A stretch of DNA of 64,000 nt from Alicycliphilus denitrificans K601 (GCF_000204645.1 NC_015422.1:3055001-3119000), one strand, 5' to 3'; shown: positions 11,758 through 25,680, counted from the first letter of the stretch. The notes: generated by a model not told the origin, from the sequence alone. Translations and numbers: made by a program.

Positions 11758-12240
11758 ATTCTCGGCACTGCGAATCCTGGTGCGGTTGTCCAACTGCACC
11801 AGGCATTCGGGGTGGTAGTCCACCAGAACTTCCACGTCGCCCACCGTTATTTCCTTGACGAACGATCTCACAAACTCGCGCAGTTTCTTCGGGTCGTTGC
11901 AGTCCATCACCAACCCCCGCAACGCTTGCGAGGCCTCGGCCGGGTCGATGGCCCCGACTTCGGGCGGCGCCAGCGTCTCGTTTTCCAGATCCGTCAGGGC
12001 CTTCTCCAGCAGCTTGATGTTCTCGTTGAGCTCGCGCAGGCGCTTGGTCAGGTCGCCCAGGTTCGGCGTATCGCGCCCGTGCTCTTCCAGGATGGAGAAC
12101 AGCTTGGAGCGCGACCGCTCCAGCGAGCGCAGGTCCTTCACGATTACGCCCCGGCGCTCGGCACGTTCCTGCACCCAGTCGCGCCGGTGTGCGTAGGCCT
12201 CCCGGATCACGCCCCAGTCCTCTTTTTTTCGTGCGAGCCG
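11758..12240 (-). pseudogene. C-terminal remnant of a large serine recombinase
   Basis: The reverse strand encodes a coiled-coil-rich segment (RRDWVQERAERRG, ...LREFVRSFVKEITVGDVEVLVDYHPE...) typical of the C-terminal part of large serine recombinases of phages and integrative elements. The N-terminal catalytic resolvase domain and the zinc-ribbon core are absent. There is no credible start, and the open frame begins in unrelated sequence near 12312. The open frame continues through the end of the region into the antisense of tRNA-Asn copy 2 (LGSNQGPTD), stopping at 11716. This is what remains when an element that integrated at the tRNA 3' end has mostly been lost. Confidence 0.7.
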
Positions 12241-12292
12241 TCGCAACGGCCTTTTGCCGGCCTGCGGGAGCAGCGATGGCAATGCTCGGCAA

Positions 12293-12313
12293 ATTGGCGC
12301 AAAATGCGCCAAT
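12293..12313. promoter_or_regulatory. Palindromic operator of the toxin-antitoxin operon
   Basis: Perfect 9-bp arms, ATTGGCGCA and TGCGCCAAT, around AAA, 12 bases before the antitoxin ATG. Position and symmetry fit autoregulation by the antitoxin or the TA complex. The repressor assignment is inference. Confidence 0.7.
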
Positions 12314-12325
12314 CAGGAGAACGCC

Positions 12326-12652
12326 ATGGCCCAGACCGCTTTCGCATCCGTCAAGCTTCCTAACACGCTCGTCGAGCAGGCCCGCCAGGCCGCGCAGCCC
12401 ATGCGCCGCTCGGTGGCCAGCCAGATCGAATACTGGGCCACGCTGGGCCAGATCGTCGAGCACACGGGCCTGAGCGTGCAGGAAGCGCGCACCGCCATCG
12501 AGCAATACGAAGCCGCCGCCGAACGCTCCAGCGCCACCGCGCCGGCCTCGGTCGATGCCCTGACCGCGCGGCTATTGGCGGCCCAGGCGCGCGGCTCGCT
12601 GGCCGAGCGCGTGCGCGAGGTGGTGCAGGGCAACCAGGCCCGCACCGCCTGA
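12326..12652 (+). CDS. ParD-like antitoxin of a type II TA pair
   Basis: A 108-residue protein with a ribbon-helix-helix-like N-terminus (FASVKLPNTLVEQARQAA followed by RRSVASQIEYWATLG), as in ParD-like antitoxins of the TA family annotated in proteobacteria. The C-terminal half is helical and charged, as expected for a toxin-binding part. AGGAG lies 7 bases before the ATG at 12326. It ends one base before the toxin gene, so the two are cotranscribed. The palindrome just upstream suggests it represses its own operon. The DNA-binding role is inferred from family and position. Confidence 0.75.
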   Translation: MAQTAFASVKLPNTLVEQARQAAQPMRRSVASQIEYWATLGQIVEHTGLSVQEARTAIEQYEAAAERSSATAPASVDALTARLLAAQARGSLAERVREVVQGNQARTA

Positions 12653-12653
12653 C

Positions 12654-13256
12654 ATGGCGGCTGCCCCGCTCTGGTTCCACCTGCTGGCCGGCCCCAATGG
12701 CGCGGGCAAGTCCACGCTCTACCGCGCGCTGGTGCGCGAAGGCATCCTCGGGCCGCCGCTGGAGTTCGTGAATGCCGACCTGCACGAACGCGACCACCTG
12801 CAGCACATTACCGATCCTCTGCGGCGCTCACAGGCCGCACGGGCCTGGGCCGACGGACGCCGCGCCGCGCTCCTGGCCGCGCGCCAGCCTTTCGCCAGCG
12901 AGACGGTGTTCTCGCACCCCTCCAAGCTCGAATTGATCGCCAGCGCGCAGCGCCAGGGCTACACGGTTGCGCTGCACGTGGTCGCACTGGACGATCCTCA
13001 GCGCCTGCTCGGGCGCGTGGCGCAGCGCGTGCGCGAAGGCGGCCATCCGGTACCGCCCGAGCGCATCCTGGCGCGCTACCCGCGCACCATGGTCCTGCTC
13101 GCCCAGGCGGTGCGGCTGGCGGACGTTGCCTATCTCTACGATGCCGTCGATACGAGCGCGGGCGGCCCCCGCCTGGTCGCGGTGCGCAGCGGGGCAGGCA
13201 CCATCGAACCGGCCGGCTCCCTGCCGGCATGGGCGCGGACGATGCTGGGCAGGTAG
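12654..13256 (+). CDS. Zeta-toxin-like P-loop kinase
   Basis: A 200-residue P-loop protein with Walker A GPNGAGKST near residue 13 and FASETVFSHPSKLELI near residue 82, a layout seen in zeta/PezT-like proteins that phosphorylate UDP-N-acetylglucosamine-type sugars and block wall synthesis. A late PPERILARYPRT motif also fits the family. It starts one base after the ParD-like gene, a pairing commonly annotated as a TA system. It is shorter than full zeta toxins (about 285 residues), so the exact substrate is uncertain. Both genes lie in the scar of an integrated element next to tRNA-Asn. Confidence 0.72.
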   Translation: MAAAPLWFHLLAGPNGAGKSTLYRALVREGILGPPLEFVNADLHERDHLQHITDPLRRSQAARAWADGRRAALLAARQPFASETVFSHPSKLELIASAQRQGYTVALHVVALDDPQRLLGRVAQRVREGGHPVPPERILARYPRTMVLLAQAVRLADVAYLYDAVDTSAGGPRLVAVRSGAGTIEPAGSLPAWARTMLGR

Positions 13257-13304
13257 CGCCGGCAGCACGCCCGGCCGCAGGTGCCAGGCTTCGTGCGCTA
13301 CTGA

Positions 13305-13396
13305 AAAAATAGCTTTTATCGCGCTCCCCTCCTTGGTTTCAATGCACTTCGTGCATGAAACCAAGGATTGACAAGCAGTAGCCGCTATTTATTTTG
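13305..13396. repeat. Intergenic interspersed repeat with internal hairpin
   Basis: AAAAAATAGCTTTTATCGCGC at the left, and GACAAGCAGTAGCCGCTATTT at the right, resemble the two ends of the repeats in lpxK and hrpA. Between them is a strong hairpin, CCTTGGTTTCAATGCAC at 13331-13347 and its near-complement at 13351-13366, with a TTC loop. It lies between the toxin gene and icd. The remaining DNA up to icd (13397-13540) shows nothing else. Confidence 0.55.
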
Positions 13397-13540
13397 ATAA
13401 GCCCGCCCCGCTCCGGTTGAACTGCCCCCAGAAGTTGGACGATCAGAGGCCAAAGCCCGAAGGCTTGAACTCGGTCGTGGTTGTAACCACAGAGGGACAC
13501 AGGGCTTTCATGCCACCTGGAACACCGGGATGGAACGGGA

Positions 13541-14800
<1,260 letters not shown>

Positions 14801-14997
14801 GGAATGGGTCTCCGGTGGTTGTCGCCAGGCTGTTCCCGCTTATGTCCGGCCTGGCCGCAAAAGTCCAAAGATTCTAGGGCCTGTTCACCATGTCCCTCGC
14901 ATATCCCTGTCAACGGCGGCAACGGCAGGCCGTTGAAGGGAGGCCATGCGCGGGTTTGCGCGTGGCGATCACCGACCCCTACAAGGAATTGGCATAT

Positions 14998-15213
14998 ATG
15001 AAAAAACTCCTAGCTGTCCTGACCGCCGGTATGTTCGCTGCAGGTGCATTCGCACAGGCTCCGGCTGCCCCCGCTGTTCCGGCCGCTCCAGCGGTAACCG
15101 CAGCGCCTGCCGCGGCCGCGCCAGCCCCCGAAGCCAAGGCTGCTGCCAAGAAGGCGACCAAGGCGCCCCACAAGAAGCACGCCAAAAAGCGCACCAAGAA
15201 GTCCGCGGCCTGA
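14998..15213 (+). CDS. Small Ala/Pro/Lys-rich secreted peptide
   Basis: A 71-residue protein with a clear signal peptide (MKKLLAVLTAGMFAAGAFAQ, cleavage after AFA or AQA) followed by an Ala/Pro-rich stretch and a very basic tail (KKATKAPHKKHAKKRTKK). It resembles acid-shock (Asr-like) periplasmic proteins in composition, but that is not proof of homology. AAGGAATT precedes the ATG. A terminator follows immediately, so it is monocistronic. Confidence 0.7.
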   Translation: MKKLLAVLTAGMFAAGAFAQAPAAPAVPAAPAVTAAPAAAAPAPEAKAAAKKATKAPHKKHAKKRTKKSAA

Positions 15214-15237
15214 GCCCCCTTCCGGGGTCCTGGCCCG

Positions 15238-15276
15238 AAAACCCGCAAAATAGCTTCCTGTTTTGCGGGTTTTTTC
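15238..15276 (+). terminator. Rho-independent terminator after the secreted peptide gene
   Basis: AACCCGCAAAA pairs with TTTTGCGGGTT across a 10-base loop and is followed by TTTTC. Confidence 0.85.
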
Positions 15277-15322
15277 TTGCCCGGATTCAAGCCCCGCTCC
15301 ACTTCAGCCTTTGTTTCGCCCC

Positions 15323-15796
15323 ATGAATATCTCGCCCCTGCGCTTGCCGCGCCCGACGCATCTTCTGGCCCTGGCCCTTGTCTGCACCGGAACATGGGCG
15401 CAGGTGGGCCCGCAGATGGATCTGCGGCGCGTGGAGATCACGGCGGGCATGCACCGCATTGACGCCCAGGTGGCTGCCTCGCCGCAGGAGCGCCAGATCG
15501 GCCTGATGTTCCGCCGCGACATGCCGCAGCACGAGGGGATGCTGTTCGTCTTCGAGCAGCCCGCCACGCAGTGCTTCTGGATGAAGAACACGCTGCTGCC
15601 GCTCACCGCCGCCTTCGTGGCCGATGACGGCACCATCGTGAACCTTGCCGACATGAAGCCCATGAGCGAGGACTCCCACTGCTCCGCCAGGCCCGTGCGC
15701 TTCGTGCTGGAGATGAACCAGGGCTGGTTCGCCAGGAAGGGACTGAAGGCGGGCAGCAGGTTGGCGGGCGAGCCCTTCAAGGCGGCGCGCCCATAG
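15323..15796 (+). CDS. DUF192 family secreted protein
   Basis: A 157-residue protein with an N-terminal signal-like segment (LLALALVCTGTWAQ) and the DUF192 core: QERQIGLMFRRDMP near residue 55, GMLFVFEQP near residue 73, CFWMKNTLLPL near residue 85 and a late aspartate-rich turn. The function of the family is unknown. The ATG at 15323 is the first that keeps the signal. Ribosome-site support is weak. It shares a bidirectional terminator with the convergent monomeric isocitrate dehydrogenase. Confidence 0.85.
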   Translation: MNISPLRLPRPTHLLALALVCTGTWAQVGPQMDLRRVEITAGMHRIDAQVAASPQERQIGLMFRRDMPQHEGMLFVFEQPATQCFWMKNTLLPLTAAFVADDGTIVNLADMKPMSEDSHCSARPVRFVLEMNQGWFARKGLKAGSRLAGEPFKAARP

Positions 15797-15815
15797 GCCG
15801 CGCTCCCCGCCCCCC

Positions 15816-15850
15816 AAAAAAGAAACCGGCCCATGGGCCGGTTTCTCTTG
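15816..15850. terminator. Bidirectional terminator between DUF192 gene and idh
   Basis: AGAAACCGGCCC pairs with GGGCCGGTTTCT. A-rich sequence lies on the left and T-rich sequence on the right, between two convergent genes. Confidence 0.8.
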
Positions 15851-15865
15851 TGCGCCAAGCCGTTC

Positions 15866-18103
<2,238 letters not shown>

Positions 18104-18402
18104 CTCGTCTCTCAGGTAACAAAAACAGAGGTTTGTGCCGCCGATCGGCGGCCATGCGCGCGGTCATCCGATGTGACATGGCGGATTGTGCGCGAGTCGC
18201 CGCCGGAAAATCGTGCAATTTGCAATCGAATATCGTATTGCGAAAAATCATGGGGAAAACTGGCACTTTTTTTTGCAAGTCTTCTACAAGACTGTCGCCA
18301 CGATTCCAAACATGCGAAAAGGGGCCCGGAGATCGCTCTCCGGGCCCCTGTGGGCAACTAGGCCTGACTCGGCCTGCGCGGTACGGCTTGGCCTCGCCGG
18401 GC
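18104..18402. other. Intergenic region between idh and sodB
   Basis: There is no credible coding sequence. It holds the promoter region of the monomeric IDH gene, including an AT-rich stretch near 18210-18300 with a run of T at 18268-18275, and the sodB terminator at its right end. Confidence 0.6.
18321..18348 (-). terminator. Terminator after sodB
   Basis: GGGGCCCGGAGA pairs perfectly with TCTCCGGGCCCC around a 4-base loop. On the reverse strand TTTTCGC follows. Confidence 0.8.
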
Positions 18403-18984
18403 TCAGGCGAAGTTGGCCTCGGCGAACTTCCAGTTCACCAGCTTGTCCAGGAAGGTCTCGACGAACTTGGGACGCAGGTTGCGGTAGTCGATGTAGTAGG
18501 CGTGCTCCCACACGTCCACCGTCAGCAGGGCCTTGTCGGCCGTGGTCAGGGGCGTGCCGGCGGCGCCGGTGTTGACGATGTCCACGCTGCCGTCGGCCTT
18601 CTTCACGAGCCACGTCCAGCCCGAGCCGAAGTTGCCCACGGCGCTCTTGACGAACGCTTCCTTGAAGGCGGCGTAGCTGCCCCACTTGGCGTTGATGGCC
18701 GCGGCCAGCGCGCCGCCGGGCTCGCCGCCGCCGTTGGGCGTCATGCAGTTCCAGAAGAAGGTGTGGTTCCAGATCTGGGCCGCGTTGTTGTAGATGCCGC
18801 CGGAGGACTTCTTGACGATCTCCTCGAGCGTCATGTTCTCGAACTCGGTGCCCTTCTGCAGATTGTTCAGGTTCACCACGTAGGCGTTGTGGTGCTTGCC
18901 GTGGTGGTATTCCAGCGTTTCCTGGCTGTAGTGGGGGGCGAGGGCGTCGATGGCGTAGGGCAGCGCAGGCAGTTTGTGTTCCAT
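18403..18984 (-). CDS. sodB: Superoxide dismutase (Fe type)
   Basis: It converts superoxide to peroxide and oxygen in the cytosol. The 193-residue protein has the four metal ligands: His in [10 protein letters not shown] near residue 27, His in IWNHTFFWN near residue 75, and Asp and His in [12 protein letters not shown] near residue 157. The [10 protein letters not shown] and WTWLVKK context points to the iron form, though metal choice cannot be proved from sequence. The ATG at 18984 starts [13 protein letters not shown], standard for the family. Its own terminator shows it is monocistronic. Confidence 0.95.
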   Translation of the reverse strand: MEHKLPALPYAIDALAPHYSQETLEYHHGKHHNAYVVNLNNLQKGTEFENMTLEEIVKKSSGGIYNNAAQIWNHTFFWNCMTPNGGGEPGGALAAAINAKWGSYAAFKEAFVKSAVGNFGSGWTWLVKKADGSVDIVNTGAAGTPLTTADKALLTVDVWEHAYYIDYRNLRPKFVETFLDKLVNWKFAEANFA

Positions 18985-19126
18985 GGTCAAGTCCTTCGTG
19001 GGTCGTAGTAGGTAACGGGTCGCCGGCGCCATTGGCGCGGCGCGGCATCGGCCATTCTAGAAAGCAATGACGAACCCCGCTGTAGGCGAAGCGTGACTCC
19101 CGTCAACGCGTGCGGGATTGCCGCCG

Positions 19127-20464
19127 TCACAGGAGGCGGCGCTGCGCAACGGTGAGGTCCAGCTCGCCCTCGGCCAGCCGGGCGTGCACGGCGTCGCCCA
19201 GGCGCACCTGGGACGGCCGCAGCACGGCGCGGCCCTCGGCGTCGGTCAGCAAGGCGTAGCCGCGTTCGAGCACCAGCTGCGGGTTGAGCAGCTCCAGCCG
19301 CAGCGCAGCGCGCTCCAGGCGCTCGCCGCGCTGCGCCAGGCTGCGCCGCACGCCTTGCGGCAAACTGGCCTCCAGCGCTTGGCTGGCCTGCGCCATGCGC
19401 TGCATTTTCAGTAGTACTCCATGGCGCATGCGCTGGGCCAGAGCCGCCAGCCGCAGCCGCTGCTGGGCGACGAGGCCCGAGGGCCGTCCCAGGCGCTGGG
19501 ACGCCTGGTCCAGCCGTTGGTGGCGCAGGTCGATCTGGCGCTGCGCGGCGTCCTGCAGCCGCCCGGCCAGCAAGTCAAGCGCGCCCAGCCAGACGGCGCG
19601 CGGCTCGCTCACCAGCTCGGCCGCGGCCGTGGGCGTGGGCGCGCGCAGGTCGGCGCAGAAGTCGGCGATGGTGAAGTCGGTCTCGTGCCCCACGCCGCTC
19701 ACCAGGGGCACGGGGCTTTGCACGATGGTGCGGGCCACGCGCTCGTCGTTGAAGGCCCACAGGTCCTCGATGGAGCCGCCGCCGCGCACCAGCAGGATCA
19801 CGTCGATGGGCGGCGGCGCCCCGGTTTTCGATGCCGGATCGCCCTCCATGGCGCTCCCAGCCTGCGCAAGCAGATACAGTTTCGATAGCGCATCGCAGAT
19901 CGACGCGGGCGCCTGCGCGCCTTGCACCAGGGCCGGCACCAGCACCACCGGGATGTGCGGCACGCGCCGCGCGAGCGCCGTCACCACGTCGCGCAGGGCG
20001 GCCGCGCCCGGCGAGGTGACCAGGCCTATGCCGCGCGGCATGACGGGCAGCGGCCGCTTGCGCGCGCCGTCGAACAGGCCCTCGGCCTCCAGCTGGGCCT
20101 TCAGCCGCAGGAACTGCTCGAACAGCGCCCCCTGCCCCGCGCGCCGCAGGCCCTCGACGATGAGCTGCAGGTCGCCGCGCGCCTCGTACACGCCCAGGCG
20201 CCCGCGCACCTCCACCAGCTCGCCGTCGCGCGGCATGAAGTCCAGCAGGTCGGCCGCGCGGCGGAACATGGCGCAGCGGATCTGCCCCTGCCCGTCCTTG
20301 AGCGTGAAGTAGCAATGCCCGCTGGACGCGCGCGAGAAGCCCGTGATCTCGCCGCGCACAGCTATCGGGTTGAAGCGCGCCTGCAAAGTGTCAGCAATGG
20401 CGCGGCATAGCGCGCCAACTTCCCAGATACGCGGCGCCACGCCTGCCTGCGGGGGCTCAAACAC
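19127..20464 (-). CDS. xseA: Exodeoxyribonuclease VII large subunit
   Basis: It degrades single-stranded DNA with the small subunit XseB, which is not in the window. It has an N-terminal OB domain (RIWEVGALCRAIADTL, ...GEITGFSRASSGHCYFTLKD) and the central motif LLVRGGGSIEDLWAFND with GVGHETDFTIADF. The GTG at 20464 has GGAGG 6 bases upstream and gives a normal N-terminus. The open frame reaches 20569 but that extension lacks support. The total is 445 residues. An unusual segment (DALSKLYLLAQAGSAMEGDPASKTG) sits just before the RGGGS motif, at a spot where most homologues are shorter. It may derive from an interspersed repeat. Confidence 0.92.
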   Translation of the reverse strand: MFEPPQAGVAPRIWEVGALCRAIADTLQARFNPIAVRGEITGFSRASSGHCYFTLKDGQGQIRCAMFRRAADLLDFMPRDGELVEVRGRLGVYEARGDLQLIVEGLRRAGQGALFEQFLRLKAQLEAEGLFDGARKRPLPVMPRGIGLVTSPGAAALRDVVTALARRVPHIPVVLVPALVQGAQAPASICDALSKLYLLAQAGSAMEGDPASKTGAPPPIDVILLVRGGGSIEDLWAFNDERVARTIVQSPVPLVSGVGHETDFTIADFCADLRAPTPTAAAELVSEPRAVWLGALDLLAGRLQDAAQRQIDLRHQRLDQASQRLGRPSGLVAQQRLRLAALAQRMRHGVLLKMQRMAQASQALEASLPQGVRRSLAQRGERLERAALRLELLNPQLVLERGYALLTDAEGRAVLRPSQVRLGDAVHARLAEGELDLTVAQRRLL

Positions 20465-20826
20465 AGGCCCCTCCGAGCCTGCAGGGCGCCGCGACGGCCG
20501 GACTAGTCCACAGAATCCGGCGAGCGGGGCGCATCCGGCAGGCACTGCCCATGACCCGCCGCAAACCACGCAGACACGTGCAACCCATTGATTCAGAACA
20601 ATTTTTTGATGCGTAAATTTTCATCATTCCAAGCAAACCACGCATTGGCGCCGTCCAGAGCGGTCTGTGCATGTGGTTTCCCACAAAGTTATCCACAGAA
20701 AATGTGGGTCGAGCGCCGCTGGCGAAGAGGCGGCGGCGCTGCGGCGTTCGCCGGGCCCGCCGAAAAGCCGCCCGTGCAAGCTGCGCCATAATCCTGCGCT
20801 GCCTTCAACCGTGTGCGGAGTGAGAA
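20465..20826. other. Intergenic region between xseA and exbB
   Basis: A 362-base gap with divergent promoters. It contains an AT-rich patch near 20590-20635, a perfect DnaA box at 20689-20697, and CATAAT near 20786, which may be the -10 of the exbB operon. No gene is supported. Confidence 0.5.
20689..20697 (+). promoter_or_regulatory. DnaA box TTATCCACA
   Basis: A perfect consensus 9-mer inside the xseA-exbB promoter region. A single site, so a regulatory role is only possible, not shown. Confidence 0.35.
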
Positions 20827-21465
20827 TTGCTGTCGATCATACAAGCCGCCGGCTGGCCCATCTGGCCCCTGATTGCGTGCTCCATCCTGGCGCTGGCGCT
20901 GGTGTTCGAGCGCTTCATGGCCCTGAAGACGGCCCGCGTCGCCCCGCCGAAGCTGCTCGACGAGGCCATCTCGGTGTCTTCGCGCGCCGTTCCCGCGCCC
21001 GACGTGGTGGCCCAGCTGGAGCAGAACTCCGCCCTGGGCGAGGTGCTGGCCAGCGGCCTGCGCGCCTTGAACGGCAACCCGCAGAGCAGCGAGGCAGACC
21101 TGCGCGCCGCCATGGAGGGCGCGGGGCGCAAAGTGGCCCACCGCCTGGAGAAATACCTCACGGCCCTGGCCACGATCGCCTCGGCCGCGCCGCTGCTGGG
21201 CCTCTTGGGCACGGTGATCGGCATGATCGAGATCTTCGGCTCGCAGGCCGGCACGGGCGCCGTGGGCGCCACCGGCGGCGGCAACCCGGCGCAGCTGGCG
21301 CACGGCATCTCCATCGCCCTGTACAACACGGCCTTCGGCCTGATCATCGCCATTCCCACGCTGATCTTCTGGCGCTACTTCAGGAGCCGCGTGGACGCCT
21401 ACCTGCTGACGCTGGAGCTCGCCTCCGAGCAGTTCGTGCGCCACATCAGCCGCCTGCGCAAGTAA
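20827..21465 (+). CDS. exbB: MotA/TolQ/ExbB-family proton channel protein
   Basis: A 212-residue inner-membrane protein with three hydrophobic segments. The family signature lies in segments two and three: APLLGLLGTVIGMIEIF near residue 122 and ALYNTAFGLIIAIPTLIF near residue 160. With ExbD it would use the proton gradient to power TonB-type outer-membrane transport or a related process. The start is a TTG at 20827, with GGAG 10 bases upstream. No ATG fits. It heads the operon exbB-exbD-lpxK-trm112-kdsB-adk, an order common in betaproteobacteria. No tonB is present, so TolQ-like use cannot be excluded. Confidence 0.88.
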   Translation: MLSIIQAAGWPIWPLIACSILALALVFERFMALKTARVAPPKLLDEAISVSSRAVPAPDVVAQLEQNSALGEVLASGLRALNGNPQSSEADLRAAMEGAGRKVAHRLEKYLTALATIASAAPLLGLLGTVIGMIEIFGSQAGTGAVGATGGGNPAQLAHGISIALYNTAFGLIIAIPTLIFWRYFRSRVDAYLLTLELASEQFVRHISRLRK

Positions 21466-21472
21466 CCCCGCC

Positions 21473-21898
21473 ATGAACTTCCGCCCCCGCCAGAAGGAAG
21501 AGCCGGAGATCAACCTGATCCCGTTCATCGACGTGCTGCTGGTGATCCTGATCTTCCTGATGCTGTCCACCACCTACAGCAAGTTCACCGCGCTGCAGCT
21601 GACCCTGCCCGTGGCGGACGCGCAGCAGCTGCGCGACCATCCCCGGGAAGTCATCGTCTCGGTGGCCGCCGACGGGCGCTACGCCGTCAACAAGAGCACG
21701 CTGGAAGGCAAGCGCGTCGAGCAGGTGGCGCAGGCGCTCACCGAGGCCGCCACCGCGGGCCGCGACAGCGTGGTCATCATCAGCGCCGACGCCGCCGCGC
21801 CGCACCAGTCCGTGGTCACGGTGATGGAGGCCGCGCGCCGCGTGGGCCTGTCGCAGATCACCTTCGCCACCCAGTCGTCGGCCACGGCCGGCAAGTGA
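21473..21898 (+). CDS. exbD: ExbD/TolR-family biopolymer transport protein
   Basis: A 141-residue protein with one N-terminal transmembrane segment that carries the essential aspartate ([19 protein letters not shown], near residue 22) and a periplasmic domain. It acts with ExbB encoded 7 bases upstream as the stator-like proton channel. The N-terminus [13 protein letters not shown] is typical of ExbD. It ends 4 bases before lpxK. Confidence 0.9.
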   Translation: MNFRPRQKEEPEINLIPFIDVLLVILIFLMLSTTYSKFTALQLTLPVADAQQLRDHPREVIVSVAADGRYAVNKSTLEGKRVEQVAQALTEAATAGRDSVVIISADAAAPHQSVVTVMEAARRVGLSQITFATQSSATAGK

Positions 21899-21902
21899 AC
21901 CA

Positions 21903-22901
21903 ATGGCCGACCACGCCGCGCGGCTGCGCCAGGCCTGGCGGCGCCGCGGCCCGCTGGCCATGGCGCTGTGGCCGCTGTCCCTGCTGTACGGCACGCTCAC
22001 GGCGCTGCGCCGCGCGCTCTACCGCGCCCGGCTGCTGCGCAGCGAACGCCTGCCCGTGCCGGTCATCGTGGTCGGTAACGTCATCGCGGGCGGCGCCGGC
22101 AAGACCCCCGTGACCCTGGCCGTGGTGCGCCACCTGCGGGCTGCGGGCTGGCGCCCGGGCGTCATCTCGCGCGGCTACGGGCGCGCCACCGGTGATTGCC
22201 GCGAGGTGCTGCCCACGGCCAGCGCCGCCGAGGCGGGCGACGAGCCGCTGCTGATCGCGCGCGCGGCCGGCGTGCCGGTCTTCGTGGCACGCCGGCGCGC
22301 GGACGCCGGCCGCGCGCTGCTGGTCGCCCACCCCGCCACAGACATCATCGTCTGCGACGACGGCCTGCAGCACCTGGCGCTGGCGCGCGACGTGGAGGTC
22401 TGCGTCTTCAACGACGAAGGCGTGGGCAACGGCTGGCTGCTGCCCGCCGGCCCCCTGCGCGAGCCCTGGCCGCGCGCCGTCGATCTCGTGCTGCACGCCG
22501 GCCCCGCGCCCGGCGGGCCCGCGCCGCAGTTCGCGCTGTCGCGCGCCCTGGCGGACCACGCCGTGGACGCCGCGGGCCGGCAGGTGCCGCTGGCGCAGCT
22601 GCAGGGCGAGCCCCTGCACGCGCTGGCCGCCATCGCCAGGCCGCAGGACTTCTTTGCCCTGCTGCACGCCAAAGGGCTGAGACCCGCCACCGAAGAGGCG
22701 CTGCCCGACCACTACGATTTTTCTAGCTGGAAGTGCCCGCCAGACAAGCACTTGAGGCTGATTTGTACCGAAAAGGACGCCGTCAAGCTCTGGCCCGCGC
22801 ATCCCGACGCGCTGGCCGTGCCGCTGCGCCTGTCCATCGCCCCCGCCTTCTTCGGCGCACTGGACGCGCGCCTGGCCTCGCTATCATCGCCACCCCATTG
22901 A
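21903..22901 (+). CDS. lpxK: Tetraacyldisaccharide 4'-kinase
   Basis: It phosphorylates the lipid A disaccharide precursor at the 4' position on the inner membrane. The 332-residue protein has a membrane-associated N-terminus, a P-loop in [16 protein letters not shown] near residue 57, SRGYGR near residue 90, [10 protein letters not shown] near residue 155 and LPDHYDF followed by [11 protein letters not shown] near residue 280. The segment between the last two ([13 protein letters not shown]) is encoded by what looks like an interspersed repeat with unusually low GC. The reading frame is kept. Confidence 0.93.
   Translation: MADHAARLRQAWRRRGPLAMALWPLSLLYGTLTALRRALYRARLLRSERLPVPVIVVGNVIAGGAGKTPVTLAVVRHLRAAGWRPGVISRGYGRATGDCREVLPTASAAEAGDEPLLIARAAGVPVFVARRRADAGRALLVAHPATDIIVCDDGLQHLALARDVEVCVFNDEGVGNGWLLPAGPLREPWPRAVDLVLHAGPAPGGPAPQFALSRALADHAVDAAGRQVPLAQLQGEPLHALAAIARPQDFFALLHAKGLRPATEEALPDHYDFSSWKCPPDKHLRLICTEKDAVKLWPAHPDALAVPLRLSIAPAFFGALDARLASLSSPPH
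22722..22766. repeat. Interspersed repeat inserted in frame in lpxK
   Basis: TTTTTCTAGCTGG, then GACAAGCACTTGAGGC and TGATTTG, form a stretch that shares TAGCTGG and GACAAGC blocks with the hrpA copy and GACAAGC with the 13.3-kb intergenic copy. It lies between two conserved LpxK motifs and does not disturb the frame. Confidence 0.55.
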
Positions 22902-22914
22902 GAGGAGCACCGCC

Positions 22915-24634
<1,720 letters not shown>

Positions 24635-24655
24635 CCGCCCCCTCCGGGCGCATGA

Positions 24656-24688
24656 CGGAAGCCCCGCGCTGCGGGGCTTCTTGCTTTA
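24656..24688 (+). terminator. Terminator after adk
   Basis: GAAGCCCCGC pairs with GCGGGGCTTC around GCT, followed by TTGCTTT. Confidence 0.85.
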
Positions 24689-24706
24689 GAGCGTATTCAA
24701 AGCCAC

Positions 24707-25669
24707 TTATGGCGAGCGCATCAGCTCCAGCATCAGGCTGATCCGCGCCTTCACCGGGCTCAGGCCGTCCGCACCTTGCCAGGGCGCATCGTACACGTCC
24801 AGCATGCGCCCCTGCGGGCAGCGCAAGGCCACGCGCACCGCGACGCCTGCGGCCACTGCGCGCGCAAGGGCCGCCTCCAGTGCCTTGTGCAGCGTGCCGT
24901 TGCCCGTGGCCGCGGCCACGATGCCCCGGGCGCCCTTCTCCACCAGCCAGTCCACCAGGGCGCCGTCGGCGCCCGCATGGCTCGTCACGATCTCCACGCG
25001 CGGCCAGGCGGTGGCGCCCAGGGCAGGCAGCAGCGCGGCATGGGACGGCGGCTGCGCCAGCGGGGCGCGCCCATGCGCCCAGCGCACCTGGCCCGCCTCC
25101 ACCCAGCCCAGGGGCCCGCCGTCGCCCGACGCGAACGCGTCCAGCCGCAGCGGATGCACCTTGCCCACCTCGCGCGCGCCGTGCACCACGCCCGCTGCCA
25201 CCACCAGCACGCCACGCGCCGACGGGTCTGCGGCCAGGGTCACCGCATCGAGCAGGTTCTGCGGCCCATCGGGCACGAGCGCCGTGGCCGGGCGCATGGC
25301 GCAGGTCAACACCACGGGCTTGGCCGCGTCGAGCAGCTCGTGCAGCAGCCAGGCCGTCTCCTCCAGCGTGTCCGTGCCATGCGTGACGACGATGCCAGCC
25401 ACGGCCGGATCGGCCAGGTGCGCGGCACAGCGCTGCGCCAGGCGCGCCCAGACATCCGCATCCATGTCCTTGCTGTCGATCTGCGCTACCTGCTCGGCCT
25501 CCAGCACGCCCCCGGCGGCCTGCGCCAGGCCGGGCACGGCGGCCAGCAGCTGCCGCACGCCGATCTGCGCCGCCGTGTAGCCCACGCTGGCGCCGGCCAC
25601 GCTGGACGTGCCGGCAATCGTGCCCCCGGTGCCCAGCACCACGATTTTTCTTGTAGCAGCCACTTGCAT
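24707..25669 (-). CDS. L-asparaginase family protein
   Basis: A 320-residue amidohydrolase that would convert asparagine to aspartate and ammonia. Both catalytic threonine motifs are present: [10 protein letters not shown] near residue 11 and [11 protein letters not shown] near residue 95, followed by the Lys-type motif region [10 protein letters not shown]. There is no signal peptide, so it should be cytosolic. The ATG at 25669 gives [16 protein letters not shown]. It is divergent from lexA, and its start is only 79 bases from the lexA start, so the tandem LexA boxes between them could affect both genes. Confidence 0.9.
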   Translation of the reverse strand: MQVAATRKIVVLGTGGTIAGTSSVAGASVGYTAAQIGVRQLLAAVPGLAQAAGGVLEAEQVAQIDSKDMDADVWARLAQRCAAHLADPAVAGIVVTHGTDTLEETAWLLHELLDAAKPVVLTCAMRPATALVPDGPQNLLDAVTLAADPSARGVLVVAAGVVHGAREVGKVHPLRLDAFASGDGGPLGWVEAGQVRWAHGRAPLAQPPSHAALLPALGATAWPRVEIVTSHAGADGALVDWLVEKGARGIVAAATGNGTLHKALEAALARAVAAGVAVRVALRCPQGRMLDVYDAPWQGADGLSPVKARISLMLELMRSP

Positions 25670-25680
25670 CCTTTTAGAAA

